NCBI GenBank assembly: GCA_024637115.1
Contig: JAGXFU010000016.1
Location: 62,001 to 126,000 of the forward strand
Source: Actinomycetes bacterium
Lineage (GTDB): Bacteria; Actinomycetota; Coriobacteriia; Anaerosomatales; JAGXFU01
DNA: 64,000 nt
Direction of reading: 5' to 3'
A model generated the notes under the pieces. That model made no database searches. It worked only from the letters and a program-made list of their open reading frames with translations, and had not been told where the DNA came from. Below are positions 1 through 9,500 of this stretch, one piece after another (position 1 is the first letter of the stretch; every line of letters starts with the position of its first letter). The translations under genes were made by a program, and so were the position numbers.

Positions 1-469
1 AACGCATTCCGGGCTCCCAATACGCCCAACCACCAGGGGGCGCATCAAAATTGTAGACGTCAAGAATGTTAACGATGCCCAACTCGAAACTCGTGCCCTC
101 GCGGCGCATGGAGTGGTAGTACGAAGGAACAGCCGTTACCGTCATGTCGGTGGAAGGATTGCGGTCAATCAAATAGTAGAATCCGCCGATCGGGCTGTTC
201 GGATCGGGATCTGTGAACGTGAACTGCGGCATAAGGGACTTGCCCCAGTTCTGCCGCGGAGCCGACATCGGGAACAGCGGACTGATGTCGTCAGGATGTG
301 GAAACTCAAGCGCATCGCCGTAAACACCAGAGTCATAGGACGGATTGGTGGTCGACGTACCGTATGGGTCATCATCCACACCTGCGAATGCCACGCCCGG
401 CACAACCGCGGAAAGCATGGCAGTAGACAGAAGGATGCATGCGACTCTACTACGAACACTGGTGAACAT
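1..469 (-). CDS. secreted protein, N-terminal part (cut by window edge)
   Basis: The minus-strand frame stays open from an ATG at 469 to the window edge, giving 156 residues. Residues 1-29 form a clear signal peptide: a basic start, a hydrophobic core rich in Leu, Ala and Val, and an AFA cleavage motif followed by GVDDD. A GGGGGAA Shine-Dalgarno sits about 6 bases upstream. A TATTAT at 517-522 could be the -10 box. The mature part is rich in Asp, Pro and aromatic residues and includes FYYLIDRNPSTDM, which recalls extracellular beta-sandwich repeat proteins, but I cannot name a family. It is probably exported and either secreted or bound to the surface. The C-terminus, and so any anchor, lies outside the window. 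Confidence 0.7.
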   Translation of the reverse strand, partial: MFTSVRSRVACILLSTAMLSAVVPGVAFAGVDDDPYGTSTTNPSYDSGVYGDALEFPHPDDISPLFPMSAPRQNWGKSLMPQFTFTDPDPNSPIGGFYYLIDRNPSTDMTVTAVPSYYHSMRREGTSFELGIVNILDVYNFDAPPGGWAYWEPGMR

Positions 470-575
470 CGTGTTCCCCCGTTCATTACTACGATTCGTC
501 TGCGATGTACGTGAAGATAATACATCAACTCCTGTATCGGTCGCGAGTGCCAACCGCTTGAACCCGATCCAGGGG

Positions 576-2546
576 TTAGAGTCCTACAACGCGCTGACGC
601 ACCGCATCGGCGAGTGCGTGACCGTCGAGAGACGGGAGGCGTATATATTCGGCGCCTGCGGCGCGGGCAATCTCCCTTGCTGCACTCGCGCCACTCGCCG
701 ACCCTGTATCGAGAACGCATGCGTGAAGCGCTGAGGCCCGCACACGTGCCGCCAAGGCTCTGGCGTCCTCAGATCCGAGTCCTCCATCGAGGCCCACATT
801 AGCGCGACCATCTGTCACAAGTACCAACCAAGGCAATACATCCGGGTTACGTTTGGTCTCAGATTCAAGCAACTCCAGTGCTCGCAAGAGACCGGCCGCA
901 AGAGGAGTAGCGCCACCGGTGGGTAGCGAGCGCAGTTTGAGTTGCGCGAGCTCAACGCTTGCGGTGGGCGCAAGTATCACTTCGGCATCGTCGCCTCGAA
1001 ACGAGACGAGCCCGACCCTGTCTCGTCGTTGATACGCATCGACCAGCAACTCGAGGATCGCAGACTTGGCGGCGGTCATGCGGTCGGCGGCCCCCATCGA
1101 GCCGCTCCCATCAACACAGAATACTATCGTGGCCCCTACCCTGCGTTTGCGTATCTTTGTGTGGATATCCTGGACCCTCACATTGAGGGCCATATCGCCG
1201 TCACGAGCCGTCTGGAAAGGTGCGGCGGCTCGCAGTGTTGCATCAAGAGCAACGTCGGTTGTGGAACCCGCCTTTGCCGGTTCAGCTCGAGAATATCGCC
1301 CACGATTGTCCGCAGCCACACTTTCGTGCCGTCGCCCGCTGATTCTGCGTCGTGCACTGTCCAGGGTATGCGCCAGGTCAGCCTCGACCGATCTGTGTGA
1401 TTCTTCGCCCGGCTCCGAGTCAATGACCTGCGTGACCGTTGCCGCATTTTCGCCCGAGGCGGGCGATTCACTCGGTGGGCTTTCTGGACCGGACTCAGGC
1501 TCTGCGTCTCCTGAACCGAAGCTCTGTTCGATAAGCGACCGCACACGCTCCTCGTCATAGACTTCGTCATGAAACGGCGTGCGACGCAGTCTGTGCGCGA
1601 ATACAAGCGGAGCGACCAGTTCAAGCTCGCGAGCGGTGACCGCTGGTAGGCCCTCAAGCGCTGTAAGAGCGACTGCAGCTCGGACAAGTGTGAGGTCAGC
1701 GCGATGCCCATCCACGCCCATCTCAGCGCACATTCGCGCAACCGCAGTCAGGAACTCATCGGAAACGACCACCGAAGGAAGGCGCAAACGGGCGTGCTTG
1801 AGCTTGACCTGCAACTCATCTTCGGAATCGACCCACTCTCGCATGAACCCGCCGGGGTCATCATCAAAGGAGCGTCGCCGTTTGAGAATGTCCACTCGAA
1901 GGTCTGGATCTCGTTCGCCGCGAACGTCTACACATAGGCCGAAGCGATCAAGGAGCTGTGGGCGGACGTCGCCTTCTTCAGGATTCATCGTTCCAATCAG
2001 AATGAATCTCGCCGGATGCGTGAACGAGATCCCCTCTCTCTCGACCACGTTGACTCCCATAGCGGCTGCGTCGAGCAGCGTATCAACGAGATGATCATCG
2101 AGGAGATTGACTTCATCTACATACAGGATCGAGCGATGGGCCTGTGCCAGGAGTCCGGGCTCAAAGACTCGCTCACCGTGCTTGAGCGCGTGCTCAAGAT
2201 CGAGGGTGCCAACGAGCCGATCCTCTGTAGCAGAGATGGGCAACTCCACAACACGCGGACGTCGCGATGCGCGCGGTAACGTACCTTGTTCACGTCGTTC
2301 GCGGCACTCGCTGCACCATGAACCCGGATCGCTCGGAGAGCAGGAGAACCGGCATCCTTCAACAACGTCCATCTCAGGAAGGATCGCAGCAAGGGCGCGA
2401 ACCGCCGTGGACTTGGCAGTCCCCTTCTCCCCGCGCACAAGAACTCCGCCAACGCGCGAATCGACCGCGTTGAGAAGCAGTGCGGTCTTGAGTGTCTCCT
2501 GACCGACGATGGCCGTGAACGGATAGCTGTGAGCAGGGCGTGACGT
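576..2546 (-). CDS. chlD: magnesium-chelatase-like AAA+/VWA protein (ChlD/BchD type)
   Basis: An AAA+ ATPase joined to a von Willebrand A domain, as in the motor subunits of Mg- and Co-chelatases. Counted from the start used here (656 residues), a YPFTAIVGQE opening precedes Walker A GEKGTAKST (about 39-47). A cysteine group (CRFSC, then CSEC) follows, then Walker B ILYVDEVNLL (about 140-150), an acidic, Pro/Ser-rich linker and a VWA domain with the MIDAS motif DGSGSMG (about 480) and PTGGATPL. No ATG, GTG or TTG lies upstream of GTG 2438 in this frame, and that GTG would cut off the strand before Walker A. An ACG at 2544-2546 has AGGGAGG six bases upstream, so it is my preferred start. No catalytic chelatase subunit lies in the window, so the metal and substrate are unknown. 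Confidence 0.85.
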   Translation of the reverse strand, partial: TSRPAHSYPFTAIVGQETLKTALLLNAVDSRVGGVLVRGEKGTAKSTAVRALAAILPEMDVVEGCRFSCSPSDPGSWCSECRERREQGTLPRASRRPRVVELPISATEDRLVGTLDLEHALKHGERVFEPGLLAQAHRSILYVDEVNLLDDHLVDTLLDAAAMGVNVVEREGISFTHPARFILIGTMNPEEGDVRPQLLDRFGLCVDVRGERDPDLRVDILKRRRSFDDDPGGFMREWVDSEDELQVKLKHARLRLPSVVVSDEFLTAVARMCAEMGVDGHRADLTLVRAAVALTALEGLPAVTARELELVAPLVFAHRLRRTPFHDEVYDEERVRSLIEQSFGSGDAEPESGPESPPSESPASGENAATVTQVIDSEPGEESHRSVEADLAHTLDSARRRISGRRHESVAADNRGRYSRAEPAKAGSTTDVALDATLRAAAPFQTARDGDMALNVRVQDIHTKIRKRRVGATIVFCVDGSGSMGAADRMTAAKSAILELLVDAYQRRDRVGLVSFRGDDAEVILAPTASVELAQLKLRSLPTGGATPLAAGLLRALELLESETKRNPDVLPWLVLVTDGRANVGLDGGLGSEDARALAARVRASALHACVLDTGSASGASAAREIARAAGAEYIRLPSLDGHALADAVRQRVVGL

Positions 2547-2565
2547 AGTGGTCCTCCCTCGGCAA

Positions 2566-2608
2566 CTAGATAGGCCTGCCTACAATATACTGTAGACAGG
2601 CCCTCTAG
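2566..2608 (-). promoter_or_regulatory. palindromic operator over a promoter-like -10 box
   Basis: Arms GGCCTGCCTACA (2573-2584) and TGTAGACAGGCC (2591-2602) are inverted copies with one mismatch around a 6-base centre. An outer pair, CTAGA (2566) and TCTAG (2604), extends the dyad. On the minus strand the centre holds TATATT (2584-2589), a plausible -10 box about 38 bases upstream of the chlD start, so a repressor bound here would block initiation. The -35 is weak. The regulator family is not clear. Confidence 0.55.
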
Positions 2609-2646
2609 ACCATCCCACATTTAGTGTATCGCCTAGAAATCGTGCG

Positions 2647-3753
2647 CTAGATGCTCTTCCATTGGAAGTTGCCACACGAACCTGGTTCGAGCTCATTCTT
2701 GTTCGGACAGGTGTTGACGTAGACGCAGTCGTCACACGTAAGCGCAACGCCGTTTTCATCTTCTTTCCGCGGATTCTCGGTCGCGTCGGCTTCGGGTGTC
2801 TCGATGGTCTCAAGATCAGCGAGCATTCCCGATATCTCATCGTCCTCGTCAAGTTCAGGGACGGGCGTGGCTACGCTCTCGGCGACAGCTGAGTCTTCGA
2901 ACACGGGGGCCTCAGGAGCAGTCTCTGTTGGGAGCGTTTCAATCGGTTCGACTGCAGTGGATTCATCGAACTCGGCAATCGGAGGTGAGGGAATGGATAC
3001 GTCTTCATCCGCATACGCACCCATTACAACGGTACGTGACAGATCGAGATCATCGGCTCCGCGCGCAGACACCAGATCGCCCACATCGACTGAGGGCTCC
3101 TCGAACGGGTCCGGTACGTAGGCCGGGGTCGGCTCTTCTATCAGGATTTCGTCAACCGGTGGTTCGCTGAGAATCGGCTCCTCGGCCTGTGCTTCGGCTT
3201 CTGGAGGCTCTGTGATTTCGACAGATTCAGGCTCAGGGGACCCGGGTGTATCTGCGGCGTCCTCGGACGCTCCCGACTTCTCCCAGGGCCACGCCTCTGG
3301 CTCTGCGGGCACCGACACGGGTCCAACACTCTCAGGCGCGACAATGCCCTCGGACTCCAGTGACGTCGCTGCATTCTTGAGTGCATGAGCCAGAGAGGGC
3401 GACTCCTCCGGCTCCGGGTCAGCTGATTCCGCAGATTCGCGGGCATCCTTCATCACAGCCTCGGCGATCGGTTCTTCGACCACGAGGGCCTCAGTCACGA
3501 TCTCCTCGGCTGGCTCCGTCTCGACCACGGCCGCTGAGTCAACCGCAGCGGGTGCGGCGGACGCCACCACAAGAACCGGCATAGCCTGATCAAGATCAGC
3601 CACAAAGACCTCGGCGGAGCGGTGCGTAGAATCCGGGTCCGACGAGATCTGAGATAGCGCGTCGAGCGCAGACTGACGATCGGAATACAGCACATCCGAG
3701 ATCAAGCGCATCTCGCCGTCTTCGCGACCACGTCCGAGCAGGTAGAAACCCAT
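2647..3753 (-). CDS. acidic protein with C-terminal cysteine motif, function unknown
   Basis: A protein of 368 residues starting at ATG 3753, with AGGGGG about 9 bases upstream. Residues 1-70 look folded, opening MGFYLLGRGREDGEMRLISD. A long middle part (about 70-335) is very rich in Glu, Pro, Ala, Val and Ser and is probably disordered. The C-terminus carries CDDCVYVNTCPNKNELEPGS, then CGNF, so four cysteines spaced C-x2-C-x6-C-x10-C, which could bind zinc or an iron-sulfur cluster. There is no signal peptide or membrane segment. It lies upstream of the ChlD-like gene, but the palindrome between them suggests separate control. I do not recognise a family. Confidence 0.7.
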   Translation of the reverse strand: MGFYLLGRGREDGEMRLISDVLYSDRQSALDALSQISSDPDSTHRSAEVFVADLDQAMPVLVVASAAPAAVDSAAVVETEPAEEIVTEALVVEEPIAEAVMKDARESAESADPEPEESPSLAHALKNAATSLESEGIVAPESVGPVSVPAEPEAWPWEKSGASEDAADTPGSPEPESVEITEPPEAEAQAEEPILSEPPVDEILIEEPTPAYVPDPFEEPSVDVGDLVSARGADDLDLSRTVVMGAYADEDVSIPSPPIAEFDESTAVEPIETLPTETAPEAPVFEDSAVAESVATPVPELDEDDEISGMLADLETIETPEADATENPRKEDENGVALTCDDCVYVNTCPNKNELEPGSCGNFQWKSI

Positions 3754-3864
3754 TCCGTTCGGCCCCCTACAGGTAAGCGGTGATGTTTGCGGGCGTATCT
3801 ATCTTGGTCAGTCCTATGCTAGAACCTGCGTACGTCCAGGGCAACAGCCCCGGCCATCAATGTT

Positions 3865-4731
3865 CTACCCTGAGCAGCGTTCACGCAGCATCTTGAGCCG
3901 CTCGATGTTCACACTGTCTTTATCGGGCACTTCACCCGGCATCTCCGTGATGGCGGGCACGGTAGACAATCTGGGTGCACACAACATCGCTTCGAACGCG
4001 GATTCGCCAAGGAGCCCGTCCCCGATCCATTCATGACGATCCTTATTGGATCCGCGTTCGAACTTGCAGTCGTTTGCATGGATCACACCGAGAATCCCGG
4101 GACCGCAGCGATCATCGAATTCGTCGAGGATCGCCTCCCACGCAGCCGCAGAAGAGAGATCAAAACCGTATGCGTGTGCGTGACAGGTATCGAGACACAC
4201 CCCGGTCCGCGCTCGAACATCGTCGGGCAGTGATTCGAGTATCCAGGCGATTTCTTCTATCGTCGATCCATAGGTACGACCTGCACCCGCGGTGTTCTCG
4301 AGCAGCAGTCGCATATCCGGATGAGAGGATTCGGACCGAGAGAATGCTTCGGTTATGGCCGTCGCCGCACGCTTCGCTGCTGCGCGTGGCTCCTCGGCAG
4401 GATCGTTGCCAAGGTGGGTGACGACACCCGCAGCGGACAGAACGCTCCCGCGCACGAGCTCGTCGGCAAGGGCATCGATCGACTTCTCGCGGAGAAGCTC
4501 ATCGGTAGTGGAGACATTGATCAGATATGCGGTGTGGATGAATAGTGGGCCGAGGTCGTGCTCGAGCCGCAATCGGGTAAACTCTGCGGCTCGATCCGGG
4601 TCGACCGAACTCCCCTTCCACTGGCGCGGACTCTTGGCAAATATCTGCAAACACTCGCATCCGACACTCAATGCGTACTCGAGCGCCTTGGGGTAGCCAC
4701 CTGAAACCGAGACGTGAGCGCCTACACGCAT
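3865..4731 (-). CDS. nfo: endonuclease IV (apurinic/apyrimidinic endonuclease)
   Basis: A zinc-dependent AP endonuclease of base excision repair, 288 residues, close to the family norm of about 280. The start MRVGAHVSVSGG is typical. Metal-ligand motifs follow in the usual order: HTAYLIN, HLGNDP, LLENTAG, CLDTCHAHA, HANDCK, DRHEWIGDG and ITEMPGE. I chose ATG 4731 because GGGAAGG lies 6 bases upstream and the longer frame back to 4770 adds residues not seen in the family. It is divergent from dinB with only 94 bases between the starts, so two DNA damage genes share a control region in which I see no LexA box. Confidence 0.95.
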   Translation of the reverse strand: MRVGAHVSVSGGYPKALEYALSVGCECLQIFAKSPRQWKGSSVDPDRAAEFTRLRLEHDLGPLFIHTAYLINVSTTDELLREKSIDALADELVRGSVLSAAGVVTHLGNDPAEEPRAAAKRAATAITEAFSRSESSHPDMRLLLENTAGAGRTYGSTIEEIAWILESLPDDVRARTGVCLDTCHAHAYGFDLSSAAAWEAILDEFDDRCGPGILGVIHANDCKFERGSNKDRHEWIGDGLLGESAFEAMLCAPRLSTVPAITEMPGEVPDKDSVNIERLKMLRERCSG

Positions 4732-4825
4732 ATACGACCTTCCCGAGGGGAGTTTCAATGTCGCCGCCATGATACCCGAGCATGCCGGTATTCGCTTATC
4801 TCCCTATGCCTACTACACTGCCAGT

Positions 4826-6124
4826 ATGGCTATTCACGACGCGACAGATTCCGGGGACGAGCGCTGGGTCGGTAACGCGATACTTCATGTGGATCTCGAT
4901 GCATTCTTTGCAGCCGTGGAACAACTCGACCATCCCGAGTGGCGCGGTCGAGCAGTGATCGTGGGCGGATCTCCGGAAGGGCGCGGTGTGGTGTCGACCG
5001 CCAGCTACGAAGCGCGACGCTTTGGCATCCACTCAGCCATGTCGGCCGCACGAGCTGCGCAGCTTGCACCTCCCGATGCGGTCTGGGCACCACCGAGGTT
5101 CGAGCGCTACAGCGAGCTATCCAAGGCCGTCATGTCGATATTCGCCGATTTCACACCACATGTTCAGCAAGTCTCTATCGACGAGGCCTATCTCGATATC
5201 ACTCCGGGCGTGCATGAGTACGTTGATCCAATTCAAGTTGCCGAGGAGATTCGAGCACGGGTTCGTGTACTTGGAATTACCTGTTCGGCAGGGTTGAGCG
5301 CATCGAAGACCGTTGCCAAGATCGCATCAGACTTTGACAAGCCAGACGGGCTCACCGTTGTCTCAAAGGGGATGGAAGCAGCATTTCTCGCGCCGCTACC
5401 GATTCGGGCCATGGGGGGCATCGGCCCAAAGACAGCGGCACGACTGAACACGTTCGGGATACACACCCTCGGCGATCTCGCCGAACTTGATGATGCCACC
5501 GCTTCGCAACTCATGGGCTCGCACGGACTATCCCTGGTGGCTCGAGCGAAGGGCGAGGTCGTTGGGCTCGTGCACGCGCGCGATCAGGTCAAGTCCGTAT
5601 CCAATGAGAGAACGTTCGCGGTTGATGTTCGCGACGCAGCTGAGATCGATCGGGCGCTGTCGTCACTTTCTGAACGAGTTGCGCGTCGGCTGAGGAGAAA
5701 GGGCTTCTTTGGCCGTACCGTGCATATCAAGATTCGGTTCGCTGATTTCACCACTAAGACGGTCCAGCGCACCCTCTCGAGCGCAACTGACGAGGAAGCA
5801 GTCATCTCCCCGATCGCCCGCGAGCTCGTACGCACCGTCTGGAGACCCGGTATCGGCGTGCGCCTGCTCGGAGTCGGGGTCACGGGACTCGATGACATAT
5901 CCGAACAGCTCGACCTCTTCGCCTCCCCCGAGAGCAGTACGAATGAGCCCACTGCGGCAGAACGAGAGCGCGCGCGCAGACTCTCGCTGAGCATGGATTC
6001 CATCCGCGATCGATTTGGTGACGGTATCCTGCAAAGAGGTTCGCGCGCACTGGCCCCGAGAACCACAGGAACTCCGGCAACGTCCTACCGACCAGAGGAC
6101 ATCGGAGACGCTGATGCAGACTAG
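4826..6124 (+). CDS. dinB: DNA polymerase IV (Y family)
   Basis: A translesion polymerase of 432 residues. Catalytic acidic motifs are HVDLDAFFA near residue 20 and SIDEAYLDI near 115. The helix-hairpin-helix and little-finger regions follow, and the C-terminal region carries QLDLF, a beta-clamp binding motif. ATG 4826 is preferred over an upstream ATG at 4769 because the extra 19 residues are not family-like. No strong Shine-Dalgarno is visible, and TACACT just upstream would allow a very short or absent leader. Together with the lipoprotein behind it, this is the only plus-strand gene pair in the window. Confidence 0.95.
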   Translation: MAIHDATDSGDERWVGNAILHVDLDAFFAAVEQLDHPEWRGRAVIVGGSPEGRGVVSTASYEARRFGIHSAMSAARAAQLAPPDAVWAPPRFERYSELSKAVMSIFADFTPHVQQVSIDEAYLDITPGVHEYVDPIQVAEEIRARVRVLGITCSAGLSASKTVAKIASDFDKPDGLTVVSKGMEAAFLAPLPIRAMGGIGPKTAARLNTFGIHTLGDLAELDDATASQLMGSHGLSLVARAKGEVVGLVHARDQVKSVSNERTFAVDVRDAAEIDRALSSLSERVARRLRRKGFFGRTVHIKIRFADFTTKTVQRTLSSATDEEAVISPIARELVRTVWRPGIGVRLLGVGVTGLDDISEQLDLFASPESSTNEPTAAERERARRLSLSMDSIRDRFGDGILQRGSRALAPRTTGTPATSYRPEDIGDADAD

Positions 6125-6137
6125 GAGTTGTAGAGCT

Positions 6138-6578
6138 ATGAGAATCGTTGTTGTCGGCATGTTGATCGCAGGGCTTGTATTGGGTCTTGTGGGCTGCTCG
6201 AGCCCAGAGCGCCCCTCGCTCGATGAGACTCCTCCTGCCGGTGACCCCGCCTCGGGGACGACACCGGCCCCTCCATCTGGATCGACGCCCGGTATCACCC
6301 AGCTTGAGGGCGACCGTATCACTGCCGAGGGATGGCTTGCGTATATCGACCTCGAAGGCGGCTTCTACGCGATTCAGGACGGTCCGCCAAGTGACACCCC
6401 CGAGGTCACGGTGGACGTCGCAACGGTCATAGTGATTGCAAACAGCGTGGATTTCTCTGCAGAGCTTGAGCAGTTGACGGGTAGCTACGTGATCGCGACC
6501 GGAACGTTGCTCGACGGAGTGAGTATTCGCATGGCGGGTCCTGAGATGATGCTCGAATCGATCGAGCTTGCCCGGTAG
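6138..6578 (+). CDS. small lipoprotein of unknown function
   Basis: A 146-residue protein. MRIVVVGMLIAGLVLGLVGC is a lipoprotein signal with lipobox LVGC, so it should be lipid-anchored outside the membrane. A Pro/Thr/Ser-rich spacer follows (about 25-55). The remaining 90 residues contain VTVDVATVIVIANSVDFSAELEQ and look like a small beta-rich domain. ATG 6138 lies 13 bases after the dinB stop, with an AGGAG somewhat far upstream, so it may be cotranscribed with dinB. No known family was recognised. Confidence 0.75.
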   Translation: MRIVVVGMLIAGLVLGLVGCSSPERPSLDETPPAGDPASGTTPAPPSGSTPGITQLEGDRITAEGWLAYIDLEGGFYAIQDGPPSDTPEVTVDVATVIVIANSVDFSAELEQLTGSYVIATGTLLDGVSIRMAGPEMMLESIELAR

Positions 6579-6592
6579 GCGCTCTTTGTCGA

Positions 6593-9500
6593 CTAGAGCG
6601 CGTCATGCACTCCGTAGGCGGTGGGGTCCTCGGCAGCCTGTTGTGCTGATATCCATGACTCTTCTTCCGGTGCACCGGCGCCTCCCAGAGATGGCCCCAT
6701 CGGTCCGCTGGGCACTCCCCTGCGAAGTCGCACGGGCTCTCCCGCCGAGCGTACGATATAGGGCTGCACATCGTTGGCGATGATTGCGAGGCCTCGTTCC
6801 GTATTGTTCTGGAGCTTGCCGGTCACGAGATAGCACCGGTGCTTCACGATCACGTCACCAACACGATTGAGCACATCTTCGAACACAACCACATCAAGAA
6901 GCCCTGTCGCGTCTTCGAGCGTAAGGAAGCAGGTACGCTTACCCGAACGCGTGCGCGGCGTCTGAGCGCGTTCACGGACCCCACACACGGTCACTTGAGT
7001 CCCGTCGGGTAGTTCACGCAACCTGCTCGCGCTCGTTACTCCACGCGCAGCAAAGTCCGCCGAGGAAAGCTCAAGCGGATGGCACGTCAACGTCAGGCCC
7101 AGGTACTCGAGTTCGGCTGAGAGACGTCGCGCTACCGACCATCCGCTCACATGCGTGGGGTCCTCTGCCGGACGGGTAGAAGCCGGCGCAAGACACAGCA
7201 CGTCATCGCCTGCTTTTCCCTCACGAGCGATGACTGCTTTGAGCTCAGGGAGGAGCGCGATCATCTCGTCACGCGTGGGAGGGCGATCGAGTTCTGTGAC
7301 ACCAAGACCGTCGAGCGCTCCGATACGGATGAGAGACTCGGCAGGACCGGGTTCGGCACCCGTACGCCGCAGGAAGTCTGCCAGATCACGAAACGGCCGC
7401 ACGATGCGCTCACGTACAACCGCCTCGAGGAGCCGGTTGTTCATGGAGTGGACGTCTTTGAGCCCCACGCGAATCGCAGTACCGTTGCGCTCAACGATGT
7501 AGCGGGCCTCTGAATCATTCACGTGCGGCACCAGTATCGTGATCCCGTGGGCGCGGGCATCGTTGAGTACATGACGGGGTGTATAGAAGCCCATCGGTTC
7601 GTTGTTCATGATCGAGGCAGCGAACTCCGCCGGGTAGTACGTCTTGAGCCATGCACTCGCATAGGACACCACTGCAAAACACGCAGCATGCGCTTTGTTG
7701 AAGCCATATGCCGCGAAACCTTCGAGCTGCCTGAATACCTCCTCGGCAGTCTGGAAGGAAACACCTCGCTCCACCGCGCGCTCAACGAAGTGTGTCTTGA
7801 TGCGCGCCATCTCCTCGCGACTTCGACCCTTGGTCATTGCGCGTCTGAGAGAGTCGGCTTCGGCGAGATCGAATCCGGCAACCGCTTGAGAGACGCGCAA
7901 CACCTGCTCTTGATAGACGATCACACCCCAGGTATCACGCAGAGGCCGTTCCATGCCGGAATGAGGCACGATCACCGGCTCAAGCCCGTGTCTCCGGCGA
8001 ATGAACGGCGTGATCATCTCGGCCTCGAGCGGACCGGGACGAAAGAGTGATATCTGGGCGATGATGTCTTCGAATCGCTCGGCTTTGAGACGTTGCGAGA
8101 GGTTGCGCTGACCGCTCGATTCAAGTTGGAACATCCCCACCGTGTCGGCGCGTTGAAGCATCTCGTAGACACGGGGATCATCAGGCTCGAGATCGAATGG
8201 TTCCGGCACCTCCTCGCTGCCCACCCGGGCTCGGGCGATCTCGACCGTGTCGCTGATCGCCGAGTGGATACGCAGACCGAGGATGTCCATCTTTACGAGA
8301 CCGAGTGCCTCGACATCATCCTTGTCGTACTGCGAAACCACCACGCCCTTCGCGGCCCACTGCAATGGCGTCCAGCTATCGATCGGCTCACGCGTGATGA
8401 TAAAGCCGCCAAGGTGTGTCCCGAGATGCATTGGGCAGTGATCGAGCTGTTCTGCAATCTCGACCACCATCTTGTAGCGAGGGTCGCGTAGCGGATGATT
8501 CCGACATTCAGGATAGGTCTCGAGCACCTCTTTGATCTTGCGTGCGCTCACCCAGGGCAGATGACGAGAGAGCGCGTTTACCTCCGTGATGGGATATCCG
8601 AACGAACGCCCTACCGTGCGCACAGCACTGCGCGCCGTCATGGTGTTGACCGTCGCCACCATCGCAACGTGGTCGTGACCGAATCGGTCATAGATGAACT
8701 TGATGACCTCATCCCGACGTGCCGAATCGAAATCCACGTCGATATCAGGCATTTGCTTACGCTCAGGATTTAGAAACCGCTCGAACAACAAGTCATGCCG
8801 GATCGGATCTGCATCGGTGATGCCGAGAACGTGCGTAACGATACTGTCGCCCGCACTCCCCCGTCCCGAGTAGCGAATCCCTCGTGATCGCGCATGATCC
8901 ACAATCTCCTTGACGATGAGGAAGTACTCGGGAAATCCAAGGTCCTGAATGATTGCAAGTTCATGTTGTAACCGACGTACGGCCTCGGGGGTAACCGGGC
9001 GGTAGCGTTCTTCGAGTCCACGCCAGGCAAGTTTGGAAAGCACCGAGTACGGCGTTTCTCCACGGGGAACATCAGCTGACGGAAAGTGAAACTCGCCAAG
9101 CCCGAGGTCGAGCTGGCAGCGTTCTGCGATCTCGAGCGTGGCATCGCATGCCTGGGGTAGGTTGCGAAAGAGCGCACGCATCTCCGCCGCAGATTTGAAA
9201 TACAGCTCAGCATTGGGGCGCTCGTAGGGACCCGGTAACGCCATGCGCGCACCTGCCGAGGCAAGCACGTCGTGGAGACGGAACTGCTCACCGCGCACGT
9301 AGTGGACATTGTTGGTCGCGACAATCGGGATATCTTCCGATTCGGCGAGCGCCACAAGTCCAGCAATGCGCCGCGGAGCCTCAGGAGTAAGGTCATGTTG
9401 CACCTCGACATAGAAGTTCCCGGGCTCAAAGCACCCCCGCAGACGACGCACGGCCGTACGAGCCCGCGTCACATCTCCTTTGAGAACCGCCAGGGAGACC

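Noticed and set aside
2374-2565. Short minus-strand frame starting at TTG 2565, considered as the true start of the ChlD-like gene
   Set aside because: It is in a different frame from the conserved YPFTAIVGQE start and does not join the gene without a frameshift.
4732-4825. Space between nfo and dinB, checked for a LexA box
   Set aside because: No CGAAC-N4-GTTCG-like palindrome is present, unlike the region before the dnaE2 operon.
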